A stretch of DNA of 13,542 nucleotides, from positions 1 through 13,542 of the forward strand of contig JAEOSA010000036.1 of assembly GCA_016840595.1 (NCBI GenBank), given 5' to 3'. Below, one piece after another: positions 7,400-13,542 of this stretch. Below the pieces are notes generated by a model that was not told where the DNA came from, ran no database searches, and saw only the letters and a program-made list of their open reading frames with translations. Origin of the DNA: Candidatus Hermodarchaeota archaeon (GTDB lineage Archaea; Asgardarchaeota; Hermodarchaeia; Hermodarchaeales; Hermodarchaeaceae). Each line of letters starts with the position of its first letter. Positions within the stretch are counted from its first letter, which is position 1. The position numbers and the translations under genes are program-made.

Positions 7400-8734
7400 C
7401 TAGTTTTTCGATTCACGAAATCTAATATCTGTATGAGTGGCACAAGATACACAGGGATCAAAACAACGAATAGCCATCATAGCCCGTTCGAGAATTTTTT
7501 CATTAGACCAACCAAGATTAAGGCAAGCTGTCATAACATTCTTTACAATCAGAGCTATCGCACCGGCGTTAAGCTCTGTTGGCACGCGAATATCAATATC
7601 TTCTATTCTACCTTTATTGTTTGTTTTTAAATTGTAGAGGAGTGTTCCCCGTGGTGCTTCAATGGCACTGGCTCCTACATTGGTTGTTGATTTTAAAGTG
7701 ACAGATACTTCTTCACATATAGACCATTCAGTTTCTAATAGCTTGATTGCATTAGTTAGAGCAAATTCAATTTCATCGATTCGAAGAAGTCCTGAACGAA
7801 AAAGGTTGGGCATTCTTCTTTGTGAGCCTTTACTCCTTATGATTTTGGTTTGAAGAGATGCAAGCCGGGCGTGGGGTCCTGCTAGGAGATTTTTTGACTC
7901 ATTGCTTGATTTAACGTAAATAACTTTTGTAGGAGCTTCAAACAGGTCCTGTTCAACTAGGTTTTTAGAAAAATCATCACAGGAAATTATTGTTTGAACT
8001 CCATCTTCTGAAATAAATTCGACTTGATTTGTCCCAGAAAATCGATTTGTTTTCGTTTCAAAACAGCTAATATAGAGCGGAAGGGGGAGAACATAGTGTT
8101 GAATTTCACCTTCAATTTCATTGAGTAACCAGCTATAATATTCCTTAGCCCACTTCACACCTGAGAGTGCTGAATGGAGTTGTTGGAGAAGTTCTTCTTG
8201 TTGATTTATAGTGAGGTTTTGAATGATTCCTCCGGGGATCAGATTAAAAGCCAAATTTGTATTGCCTGCTGTAGCCGTGATTAGTGCCTCTGCACATCTG
8301 AATAATTTTGTAGCAATTGGCAGAACACGTGGTTGTGTCCGATCAATACCAAGGATGTCTTGACGTGAGATTTGGTCGGTTAGAAACATTATATCAACTA
8401 AGGTAGAGAAAAATACACTGTAGGTATGCGATCTAATGATTTCTCCTAGCAGTGCCAGTTCACGGAGTAATTGTGCAATTGGAGGAATTGAAATGTCAGA
8501 TGTTGCTTCTATTGCTTTGATTGCCCCGATTCTGTGTGCAACTGGGCAAATTCCACAGATGCGAGGAACAATTTTGGGTAAGTCGTTTACTTGTTGACCA
8601 ATTATTACACCTTTAAAGTCTCGGGCGGTGGGCATGTTATAAATTACATTTGCAATACGGTCTTTGTCTCGTGTAACTATAAGCCTACTTTCACCTTCAA
8701 TGCGAGTCATTGGCAAGGATAGCCGAATTTTCAT
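7400..8734 (-). CDS. mvhA: [NiFe]-hydrogenase large subunit, MvhA-like (group 3c type)
   Basis: A 444-residue catalytic subunit of a soluble F420-non-reducing type hydrogenase that oxidises H2 at a NiFe(CN)2CO centre. All four Ni ligands are present: C60 and C63 in RICGICPVAH (58-67), and C428 and C431 in DPCVSCATH (426-434). The N-terminal RIEG motif with its conserved Glu (E13) is followed by Glu where many large subunits have His. Only ten residues (TDIRFRESKN) follow H434, the position where the maturation protease normally cuts. The length is close to methanogen MvhA. It starts 2 bases after the small-subunit stop and is last in the HdrA-MvhG-MvhA unit, so the subunits are made together. 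Group 3c is assigned mainly from this HdrA/MvhD context; no maturation genes are nearby. Confidence 0.93.
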   Translation of the reverse strand: MKIRLSLPMTRIEGESRLIVTRDKDRIANVIYNMPTARDFKGVIIGQQVNDLPKIVPRICGICPVAHRIGAIKAIEATSDISIPPIAQLLRELALLGEIIRSHTYSVFFSTLVDIMFLTDQISRQDILGIDRTQPRVLPIATKLFRCAEALITATAGNTNLAFNLIPGGIIQNLTINQQEELLQQLHSALSGVKWAKEYYSWLLNEIEGEIQHYVLPLPLYISCFETKTNRFSGTNQVEFISEDGVQTIISCDDFSKNLVEQDLFEAPTKVIYVKSSNESKNLLAGPHARLASLQTKIIRSKGSQRRMPNLFRSGLLRIDEIEFALTNAIKLLETEWSICEEVSVTLKSTTNVGASAIEAPRGTLLYNLKTNNKGRIEDIDIRVPTELNAGAIALIVKNVMTACLNLGWSNEKILERAMMAIRCFDPCVSCATHTDIRFRESKN

Positions 8735-8736
8735 TA

Positions 8737-9465
8737 TTATAACTTCAACTCCGGTTTTTGGTATCTAAAGGCAAGTGCAGCATATTCCCGAATCGTATCG
8801 CTGACATTTAGTATAGAGAAGAGATTAGCGATAGCGGAGGGGAGATTTCGGTCTAAAGCACCCATACAACCATCACAGGGAGTAGCTCCCTTTATACAAT
8901 GGGCTTCACATCCAGCTCGGGTTATAGGACCCAAGCAGAGTACGCCTTCGCGTAAAAAACAGCTTTTTGGGGGATGAAGAGCGTGTAGTGATGTTATCTC
9001 AACATCATATGTTTGATCTTGTGCAAAAGGACATTCTCCACAGACGTTTTTCTCAGGTAGTTCGATTTCAGAACCATCAATCGCACTCATCAAGAGATTT
9101 CCAAGAAGCTTTTGTGGTGGTGGACAGCCAGGTAGTGACGAATGTGGATCAACGAACTTATTAACAGGATCAATATGCATATTGGGAGATTGACTCATTA
9201 TTCCACCAAGAACCGCACAACTCCCAAGTGCGATAATCTTGGTTCCCTCTGTCCAAAGTCTGCGAAGTAGTTCAGCGTCTTCATTACGAGTAACCCCGCC
9301 TTCCACAAAAACAACATCTAAATCATTATCGTTCTGGATATCAGAAATTAATCGAAAAATCTGAATATCCACTGACTTAAGTAGTTCTGGGAAAATGGCA
9401 GAACCAAGTACGGCAAACATACAGCCGCTACAAGAGTTAAGCTGAAGGAAACCGATTTTGGTCAT
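8737..9465 (-). CDS. mvhG: [NiFe]-hydrogenase small subunit, MvhG-like
   Basis: A 242-residue iron-sulfur small subunit that carries electrons from the NiFe site toward MvhD/HdrA. The proximal [4Fe-4S] ligands are C12 and C15 (SCSGCM), C83 (GSCAVLGGI) and C114 (LPGCPPP). Further clusters are served by C142/C145 (CGECPF) and by a Cys-rich end: C169, C177 (CLGPITRAGC), C186, C190, C197 and C200 (CDGCMG). EGGVT (55-59) is typical of the family. There is no Tat signal, consistent with a cytoplasmic group 3 enzyme. It is somewhat short for MvhG, which is near 300 residues; the N-terminus begins directly at the first conserved strand. Its ATG shares one base with the HdrA stop (TGATG), so translation is coupled to HdrA. 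Confidence 0.93.
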   Translation of the reverse strand: MTKIGFLQLNSCSGCMFAVLGSAIFPELLKSVDIQIFRLISDIQNDNDLDVVFVEGGVTRNEDAELLRRLWTEGTKIIALGSCAVLGGIMSQSPNMHIDPVNKFVDPHSSLPGCPPPQKLLGNLLMSAIDGSEIELPEKNVCGECPFAQDQTYDVEITSLHALHPPKSCFLREGVLCLGPITRAGCEAHCIKGATPCDGCMGALDRNLPSAIANLFSILNVSDTIREYAALAFRYQKPELKL

Positions 9466-11993
9466 CAGCTTAACAGCTCCATTAATTCAGTGGCAAATTG
9501 ATTGACCTCTGAAGCAAAAACATGACCTTCCACCGCTGACACATTCAGTACGCGAACCCGTTGCTGTAATTCTTCGCCATAGAAGTCTGCGAGGACATCA
9601 ATTCGTGCCCTCGCTTTCTTGATACCATCAAGAAACCGGCATGCAGTTTCATGACACCCAACAACCATAATACCATCAAAGCCATAATTTAAGGCATTAA
9701 TTATGAAATTTGCATCAATAGAGCCCGTACAAGGCAGCCTGAGTACCATTGCACTAGCAACATAATCCAATCGCCGAATACCCGCATTATCTGCAGCAGG
9801 ATACCCACATGAATCACAGGAAAAAATAAGTATCTTTGGCGAGTTTGTGCCCATAGATAAAGCACTCATCGCGGCTTGGACCTCCTCCTGAATTGGAGGT
9901 GAAGATAGGGCGCCTGTAGGACATATTGCAATACAGTCTCCGCAGCCTTTACATTTTAGAGTATCAATACGGAGTGTATCAGCTACAATAGAAATGGCAT
10001 TGAAGGGACATGACTCCAAACAAAGATTACATAACCCACATTTTCCTTGATTTATTTGAATTGGCATATCCCCTACAGGAAGGCTATCTTTTCCTAATAA
10101 TAAGAGAACTTCTAAAGCAGTATTTCGAGATTCAGTTATTAATTCAGAATAAAGTTTTGGACCCGTTATAGAACCACAAGCCCAAATACCTGAGGAAAGA
10201 CTCTTTGGATCAAGAAACCCTCGCCTATCCAGGGAAAAATTCGTCATAGTACGAAGAGTTAGTTGTTGATCTCCAGGAACCATACCCATATTTAGAACAA
10301 TCAGATCCGCTGGAAAGCGATCGGATTCTGTTTGAATATACCGCATCCGACCTCGATGAATAACTTTCAAATTTTTACAAAAGTGAATATGGCTATCTTC
10401 AGGGATGAATGTTGATCGATCAGGTGGAATTCGATGTTTCTCATAGAGGATATTGAGAGAAACATTTGGATTATTATGCTTCACAATATTCATGTATTTT
10501 AGAGCAACATTACAACAATAGTTTGAACAAGTATTGATAGAATTCTGACATTGAATAAAAACTATAGACCTAGCAGGTTTGCCATTTTTTTTACGAATTA
10601 TATTGCCTCCTGTTGGTCCATCAGGAGCAAGCATTCGCTCAAATTCATATGAAGTGATAATATCTTTTGATGGGTTATGTTGAATTGAATCTTGGTTTGG
10701 TATGGTTTTTGGATCACAGACCTCTGCTCCGGTAGCAAGAATTATGGCTCCAACAGAGAACTTCTTGGTTTCAGGTTTTTGATCAAAATTAATGGCATGA
10801 GAGGGGCATGTTTTTTCACATTTTCGACATGTTCGACAAAAATCTATGTCCTCTTCATTGACAACTGGTCTATTAGGGTATGCAGCAGGACAAGGTAAGT
10901 GGATTAGTTTACGCTGTGTGAAGTTAAACTCAAATTCATCTGGACGAGACTCAGGGCAGATATCAGCGCAAGACCCGCACATAATACACCTAGTTAAATC
11001 AACATATCGAGGTTGTTGGATCGCGGTAATCTCATAATTACCAATAGTACCAGAAATATCTGTTAGTTGAGTATTAGTGAGAATTCGTATATTTCCAGAA
11101 AGGGTAATTGCTGATACATCCTCAGCGATCATACATGGACCACAATCTAAAGCACCATGGATTCTTTCCCATCGCCTTGCTATTCCACCTAAACAAGGCT
11201 GTTTTTCTATTAGAATAATAGAATAGTCAGATTGGGCTAAAACCTTTGCAGCTTCCAATCCGGCTATTCCACCACCGATGATGGCAGCACTTTTTCGAAT
11301 TGGTAAGGTTCGTTTTGGAATTAACATACGATGACGAAGCATCTCAACACTAGCCCTAATAAGGAGTGACGCTTTTTCCGTGGCTGGTTCTGGCACAGTT
11401 CTATGAACCCATGCACAGTGTTCGCGAATATTTGCAAATTCAACTGGTACATCTAATTTCATTCGAATAGTAGCAAACATTTTGCTATGAAGCCGTGGGG
11501 AACAGGCTGCAATTACAAGGTTATTTAAGAAATACCGCTCGCACCATTGTTTAAGATTCTCAACATTATCTAACATACATAAATGCGGAAAAACCATAGT
11601 GCGCTCAACAAAAGGAAGAGCATTGACTTTCTCCACAAGTTCACCAAGATTAATGGTCCTTCGGATCTCCTCGCCACAAGAACAAATGATAACTCCAATA
11701 CGGAAGATCGCGCCACGTGAATCTACTTCGCTTGCATCAATTGATTCTCCCGCCATTAACTGGTCCTTAGCAATCATCAAGCGGATTGCGATTCTCCCTG
11801 CAGCAGAGAGTTGATAAAATCCATTTCGTTTCTCAATAAATTCTTTAAGTTTTTTTAGATGATAATTAAACAGGCCAGTTTTTTTAAGCCCCACTCTTTC
11901 CATTAAATCCTTGTAGCTAATTAACCGTTCGCTATCAAGTATCCGAAGAATGTGTTCGCGGAGTGGGTGAGCCAAAGCCGCATACACGTTCAT
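9465..11993 (-). CDS. hdrA: Winged-helix / HdrA / MvhD three-part fusion flavoprotein
   Basis: An 842-residue protein with three parts. Residues 1-~75 are an ArsR-like winged helix: LAHPLREHILRILD, recognition region GLKKTGLFNYHLKKLKEF, wing GFYQLSAAGRIAI. Residues ~97-700 are HdrA: RIGVIICSCGEEI (98-110), AACSPR (162-167), ANIREHCAWVH (187-197), FAD loop GGGIAGLEAAK (240-250), LDCGPC (282-287), and four ferredoxin-type motifs at C336-C346, C386-C396, C652-C662 and C681-C691. Residues ~720-842 are MvhD/FlpD with C726, C729, C755, C780 and C785. In methanogens HdrA holds the bifurcating FAD, and MvhD, normally a separate protein, links it to hydrogenase. Both are followed here by mvhG and mvhA, so a hydrogenase-linked bifurcating complex is likely. 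HdrB and HdrC are absent from the window. The DNA-binding domain is unexpected. Internal starts at M73 or M80 could yield HdrA without it. Confidence 0.93.
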   Translation of the reverse strand: MNVYAALAHPLREHILRILDSERLISYKDLMERVGLKKTGLFNYHLKKLKEFIEKRNGFYQLSAAGRIAIRLMIAKDQLMAGESIDASEVDSRGAIFRIGVIICSCGEEIRRTINLGELVEKVNALPFVERTMVFPHLCMLDNVENLKQWCERYFLNNLVIAACSPRLHSKMFATIRMKLDVPVEFANIREHCAWVHRTVPEPATEKASLLIRASVEMLRHRMLIPKRTLPIRKSAAIIGGGIAGLEAAKVLAQSDYSIILIEKQPCLGGIARRWERIHGALDCGPCMIAEDVSAITLSGNIRILTNTQLTDISGTIGNYEITAIQQPRYVDLTRCIMCGSCADICPESRPDEFEFNFTQRKLIHLPCPAAYPNRPVVNEEDIDFCRTCRKCEKTCPSHAINFDQKPETKKFSVGAIILATGAEVCDPKTIPNQDSIQHNPSKDIITSYEFERMLAPDGPTGGNIIRKKNGKPARSIVFIQCQNSINTCSNYCCNVALKYMNIVKHNNPNVSLNILYEKHRIPPDRSTFIPEDSHIHFCKNLKVIHRGRMRYIQTESDRFPADLIVLNMGMVPGDQQLTLRTMTNFSLDRRGFLDPKSLSSGIWACGSITGPKLYSELITESRNTALEVLLLLGKDSLPVGDMPIQINQGKCGLCNLCLESCPFNAISIVADTLRIDTLKCKGCGDCIAICPTGALSSPPIQEEVQAAMSALSMGTNSPKILIFSCDSCGYPAADNAGIRRLDYVASAMVLRLPCTGSIDANFIINALNYGFDGIMVVGCHETACRFLDGIKKARARIDVLADFYGEELQQRVRVLNVSAVEGHVFASEVNQFATELMELLS

Positions 11994-12014
11994 TGTTTGG
12001 TCGCTCTCATTCTA

Positions 12015-12035
12015 AAATCTGAAAAATATTAGATG
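12015..12035 (-). promoter_or_regulatory. Candidate TATA region of the hdrA-mvhG-mvhA unit
   Basis: On the minus strand an AT-rich element (ATCTAATATTTTTC, about 12018-12033) lies 25-40 bases before the ATG at 11993 and is the best TATA candidate in this 123-base intergenic stretch. That spacing would give a very short leader. No good Shine-Dalgarno sequence is seen before this ATG, which fits a short-leader or leaderless message. Confidence 0.35.
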
Positions 12036-12091
12036 ATAACTACAATTGTCAAGAAAATAAACTAAGACAAAAATGCTTGCCTCGTTTCAAA

Positions 12092-12109
12092 AAAATAGGA
12101 ACCTATTTT
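12092..12109. promoter_or_regulatory. 18-bp palindrome between zinc-finger gene and hdrA
   Basis: AAAATAGG (12092-12099) and CCTATTTT (12102-12109) are perfect inverted arms with a 2-base centre. On the minus strand the palindrome lies 7 bases after the zinc-finger stop and continues into a run of seven T, so it may be that gene's terminator. Its tight two-base centre is poor for an RNA hairpin but usual for an operator of a dimeric winged-helix protein. It lies about 100 bases upstream of the hdrA start. Which role applies is open. Confidence 0.5.
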
Positions 12110-12116
12110 CCTACAA

Positions 12117-12359
12117 TTAATGAAGAGCAACTTTTTTTGTACTTTCTGAAGCAAGAGGTTGAACACGATAGCGGGTTTGACGACATCTACGACAGATATA
12201 GCGGCTTATCACATTGAGAACTCCACACCACTCGCATTTCCAAAAGTCAATCGTTTTAAGTGTTACATCAGTTTGGCGTCGTATGTAGCGACAATGCTGA
12301 CAAAGCCGTAAATGAATAGGATTAGATATTCCACATTCGGGGCAAGTCCAATATTTCAA
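12117..12359 (-). CDS. Tandem RanBP2-type zinc-finger protein
   Basis: An 80-residue protein consisting almost only of two RanBP2-type zinc fingers. Finger 1 is W4-x-C6-x2-C9-x3-N13-x6-C20-x2-C23; finger 2 is W40-x-C42-x2-C45-x3-N49-x6-C56-x2-C59. Both match the W-x-C-x2-C-x3-N-x6-C-x2-C consensus exactly. In eukaryotes such fingers bind single-stranded RNA or ubiquitin; the role here is unknown. The two fingers and the linker are basic (RYIRRQ, RRCRQTRYR), which favours nucleic acid (inference). The start is TTG at 12359, strongly supported by GGGGTGAT ending 5 bases upstream (12365-12370). It lies between the KaiC-like gene and hdrA on the same strand, with 262 and 123 bases of spacing, so it probably has its own promoter. 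Confidence 0.82.
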   Translation of the reverse strand: MKYWTCPECGISNPIHLRLCQHCRYIRRQTDVTLKTIDFWKCEWCGVLNVISRYICRRCRQTRYRVQPLASESTKKVALH

Positions 12360-12621
12360 ACTACATCACCCCACATTGATCCTGTTTTTGAATAGCCTAC
12401 AATAAAGCTCCCAAATTGATTCGTAAAAGATATGAAATAAGATTTCTTCAGAAGCTCGCTGTCTTCATCGAACCACATTTCACATCCTCATATACATAAG
12501 AAGTGAATTGTGAAACAAAAAGACTCTGAAAAAAACTGTTACAAAAATCTGACAAATAAAATTATCTTCATACAAACACTAGGTTAATAGCTGGCAGCCA
12601 AATAACTCTGAAATAAATCGA

Positions 12622-13350
12622 CTATTTTTCAATTGTGATATCAAGGCCTTCAACTTTATATTTATGAGGCTGATAGGTTTCAGGTTTATAGCGTCCTCCT
12701 GCCTTCTTGATGTGAAGTGATCTTTCATTATCAAGTTTAACCAACTCAACAACGACTTGGGTTGTGTGTTCGATAGCCGCGAGAAACTCTTGACTGTGCG
12801 CTTTACGATTAATTGTCCAATACGCCAAGGTTTTATAGGCATACAATGCGGGACAAATATGTCCAAAAAAGGATTTAGTACCATCTTGCCCCCATATGAT
12901 TTCCATCGCTGTTAGGCTATTGATTACTAACCGCGTTCCATCACCAATAAACTCTCTTTCAATTCTCCCAAAGAAGTGATGAAACCTTTCAACGTCTCTG
13001 GACATTGGAACCTTCCGAATCCATGAAGGAGCTTTATCATAAAAATCTGTAAAGATTAGTTCACCGCGACCTCCGGATTCTGAAAAACAATCAAGTACTA
13101 GTAAATGGTTTTCCCAACCCTTTGGTAATGAATTGATTAGCGGGTCAAGAAATAATAGTAGAGCTTGTGGTGGGTAAATGAAATCTAAATAAATGACTTG
13201 ATTCTTTTTTATAATACCTTGGCGCATGAAGTTCTGTAAGAACTCATGAATGAAGGTTCCGGTCTCATATTCCCAGACCACATTTTCGCCTAAAATTAAA
13301 CCTTTTCCCAGTATGTCATCTAATGCGGGGATTCCTGTAGAAGAGCGCAT
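12622..13350 (-). CDS. KaiC/RAD55-like RecA-superfamily protein with degenerate nucleotide-binding motifs
   Basis: A 242-residue protein whose outline is that of a single-domain archaeal KaiC-like (RAD55 family) ATPase. The opening STGIPALDDILGKGLILGENV (4-24) and VIYLDFIYPPQALL (52-65) match. So does the C-terminal block AHSQEFLAAIEHTTQVVVEL (184-203) ending IKKAGGRY. The Walker A site, normally GxxxxGK[T/S], reads WEYETGTF (26-33) with no Lys. The Walker B segment, usually LVIDSLT, reads LVINSLT (141-147), with Asp replaced by Asn. ATP hydrolysis is therefore unlikely, and a scaffolding or sensing role is plausible (inference). Start ATG at 13350 is backed by GGAGAT 8 bases upstream (13359-13364). 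It is divergent from the gene beginning at 13487. Confidence 0.8.
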   Translation of the reverse strand: MRSSTGIPALDDILGKGLILGENVVWEYETGTFIHEFLQNFMRQGIIKKNQVIYLDFIYPPQALLLFLDPLINSLPKGWENHLLVLDCFSESGGRGELIFTDFYDKAPSWIRKVPMSRDVERFHHFFGRIEREFIGDGTRLVINSLTAMEIIWGQDGTKSFFGHICPALYAYKTLAYWTINRKAHSQEFLAAIEHTTQVVVELVKLDNERSLHIKKAGGRYKPETYQPHKYKVEGLDITIEK

Positions 13351-13385
13351 TTATCGAGATCTCCTAGATTGGACATGTAACGGTG

Positions 13386-13394
13386 CATTATATG
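13386..13394 (-). promoter_or_regulatory. Candidate TATA box of the KaiC-like gene
   Basis: On the minus strand CATATAATG lies about 36 bases before the ATG at 13350 and fits an archaeal TATA box. It would place the start of transcription near 13362, next to or inside the GGAGAT ribosome binding site at 13359-13364; a slightly upstream start is more likely. Confidence 0.4.
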
Positions 13395-13468
13395 TTTGGT
13401 TGTTGTTTGATGTACATTATTGAACAAAATGAACATAAGCTTTGAATAGTTGAACACTATATTCTAAC

Positions 13469-13503
13469 TTAACCAGGTGAAAAGAAATGCTCCACCTGGT
13501 TGA
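13469..13503 (+). promoter_or_regulatory. Hairpin enclosing the Shine-Dalgarno sequence and start codon of the last gene
   Basis: AACCAGGTG (13471-13479) pairs perfectly with CACCTGGTT (13493-13501), and two more pairs (one G-U) extend the stem to 13469/13503. The 13-base loop (13480-13492) holds the ATG at 13487. The stem contains most of the AGGTGA ribosome binding site. As RNA this would hide the site and could control translation; as DNA the palindrome could be an operator. Confidence 0.5.
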
Positions 13504-13542
13504 ACTTACTCCGAAAGAATTAGGCTTAAAGAAGTTGATGGT
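13487..13542 (+). CDS. 5' end of a divergent gene, product unknown (runs off the window)
   Basis: Only 18 complete codons are visible (MLHLVELTPKELGLKKLM). The start is well supported: AGGTGA (13475-13480) lies 6 bases before the ATG. The peptide is too short to assign to a family. It is divergent from the KaiC-like gene, and the two share a 136-base intergenic region with several TGAACA hexamers, so they may be regulated together. Confidence 0.55.
   Translation, partial: MLHLVELTPKELGLKKLM

Noticed and set aside
7219..7461. N-terminal extension of the MtdA/B-like protein by 81 residues
   Set aside because: It would overlap the hydrogenase large-subunit gene, crosses an AT-rich promoter-like region and a T8 tract, and gives a low-complexity basic sequence. 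ATG 7218 starts a normal-looking globular sequence.
10692..11037. Plus-strand frames inside hdrA
   Set aside because: They are antisense to the ferredoxin-motif region of HdrA, whose Cys pattern fixes the real frame.
12360..12621. Possible small gene or RNA between the KaiC-like and zinc-finger genes
   Set aside because: No frame of useful length with a ribosome binding site, and no tRNA-like or strong hairpin pattern was seen; apart from the GGGGTGAT site of the zinc-finger gene it looks like AT-rich intergenic DNA.
12579..12884. Minus-strand frame of 101 codons overlapping the KaiC-like gene
   Set aside because: It is an out-of-phase reading of the KaiC-like 3' end; the KaiC family blocks are in the other frame up to the stop at 12622.
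1..13542. CRISPR array, insertion sequence or tRNA
   Set aside because: No regularly spaced long repeats, transposase motifs, terminal inverted repeats or tRNA-like cloverleaf with GGTTCRA-type arm were found on reading either strand.

Overview
The window looks archaeal. It carries a soluble F420-non-reducing type [NiFe]-hydrogenase (MvhG/MvhA) joined to an HdrA-type flavoprotein, an MtdA/MtdB-like dehydrogenase of the methanopterin C1 pathway, a KaiC/RAD55-like protein and a secreted beta-propeller protein of a type known from archaea. GGTGA or GGAG Shine-Dalgarno sequences precede several starts. A small protein with two textbook RanBP2-type zinc fingers hints at an Asgard lineage, but this assignment is inferred and not proven. 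Base composition is moderately AT-rich throughout, and no tRNA, rRNA, CRISPR or insertion sequence was recognised.

Layout. Positions 1-1834 (minus strand): a compact SCP2-like / D-2-hydroxyacid dehydrogenase / FGGY sugar kinase cluster; the kinase runs off the window start. 1943-2302 (minus): a small three-helix membrane protein. 2391-3233 (minus): an NfnA/SudB-like FAD and [2Fe-2S] reductase subunit, divergent from a secreted beta-propeller protein (3387-5243, plus) across a 153-bp intergenic region with an inverted repeat. 5244-5523: convergent region with only a doubtful small reading frame. 5524-7218 (minus): an MtdA/MtdB-like dehydrogenase fused behind a ~260-residue N-terminal part that I do not recognise. 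7400-11993 (minus): a tightly coupled three-gene unit, HdrA-MvhD fusion then hydrogenase small then large subunit. 12117-12359 (minus): tandem RanBP2-type zinc-finger protein. 12622-13350 (minus): KaiC-like protein without a usable Walker A motif. 13487-end (plus): first codons of a divergent gene whose ribosome binding site lies in a hairpin.

How the genes may work together. The hydrogenase small and large subunits would oxidise H2 (or form it) and pass electrons through the fused MvhD domain to the HdrA flavin, the site of electron bifurcation in the known Mvh-Hdr complex. No HdrB or HdrC is present here, so the second electron acceptor is unknown. The MtdA/B-like enzyme immediately downstream would exchange electrons between methylene-H4MPT and NAD(P), and the NfnA/SudB-like protein is another NAD(P)/ferredoxin-type flavoprotein. 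This suggests a redox hub around H2, ferredoxin, NAD(P)H and C1 units.

The most unusual object is the 842-residue HdrA protein. It begins with a complete winged-helix DNA-binding domain, continues as a full HdrA and ends with MvhD. A candidate 18-bp palindromic operator lies about 100 bp upstream of its start.
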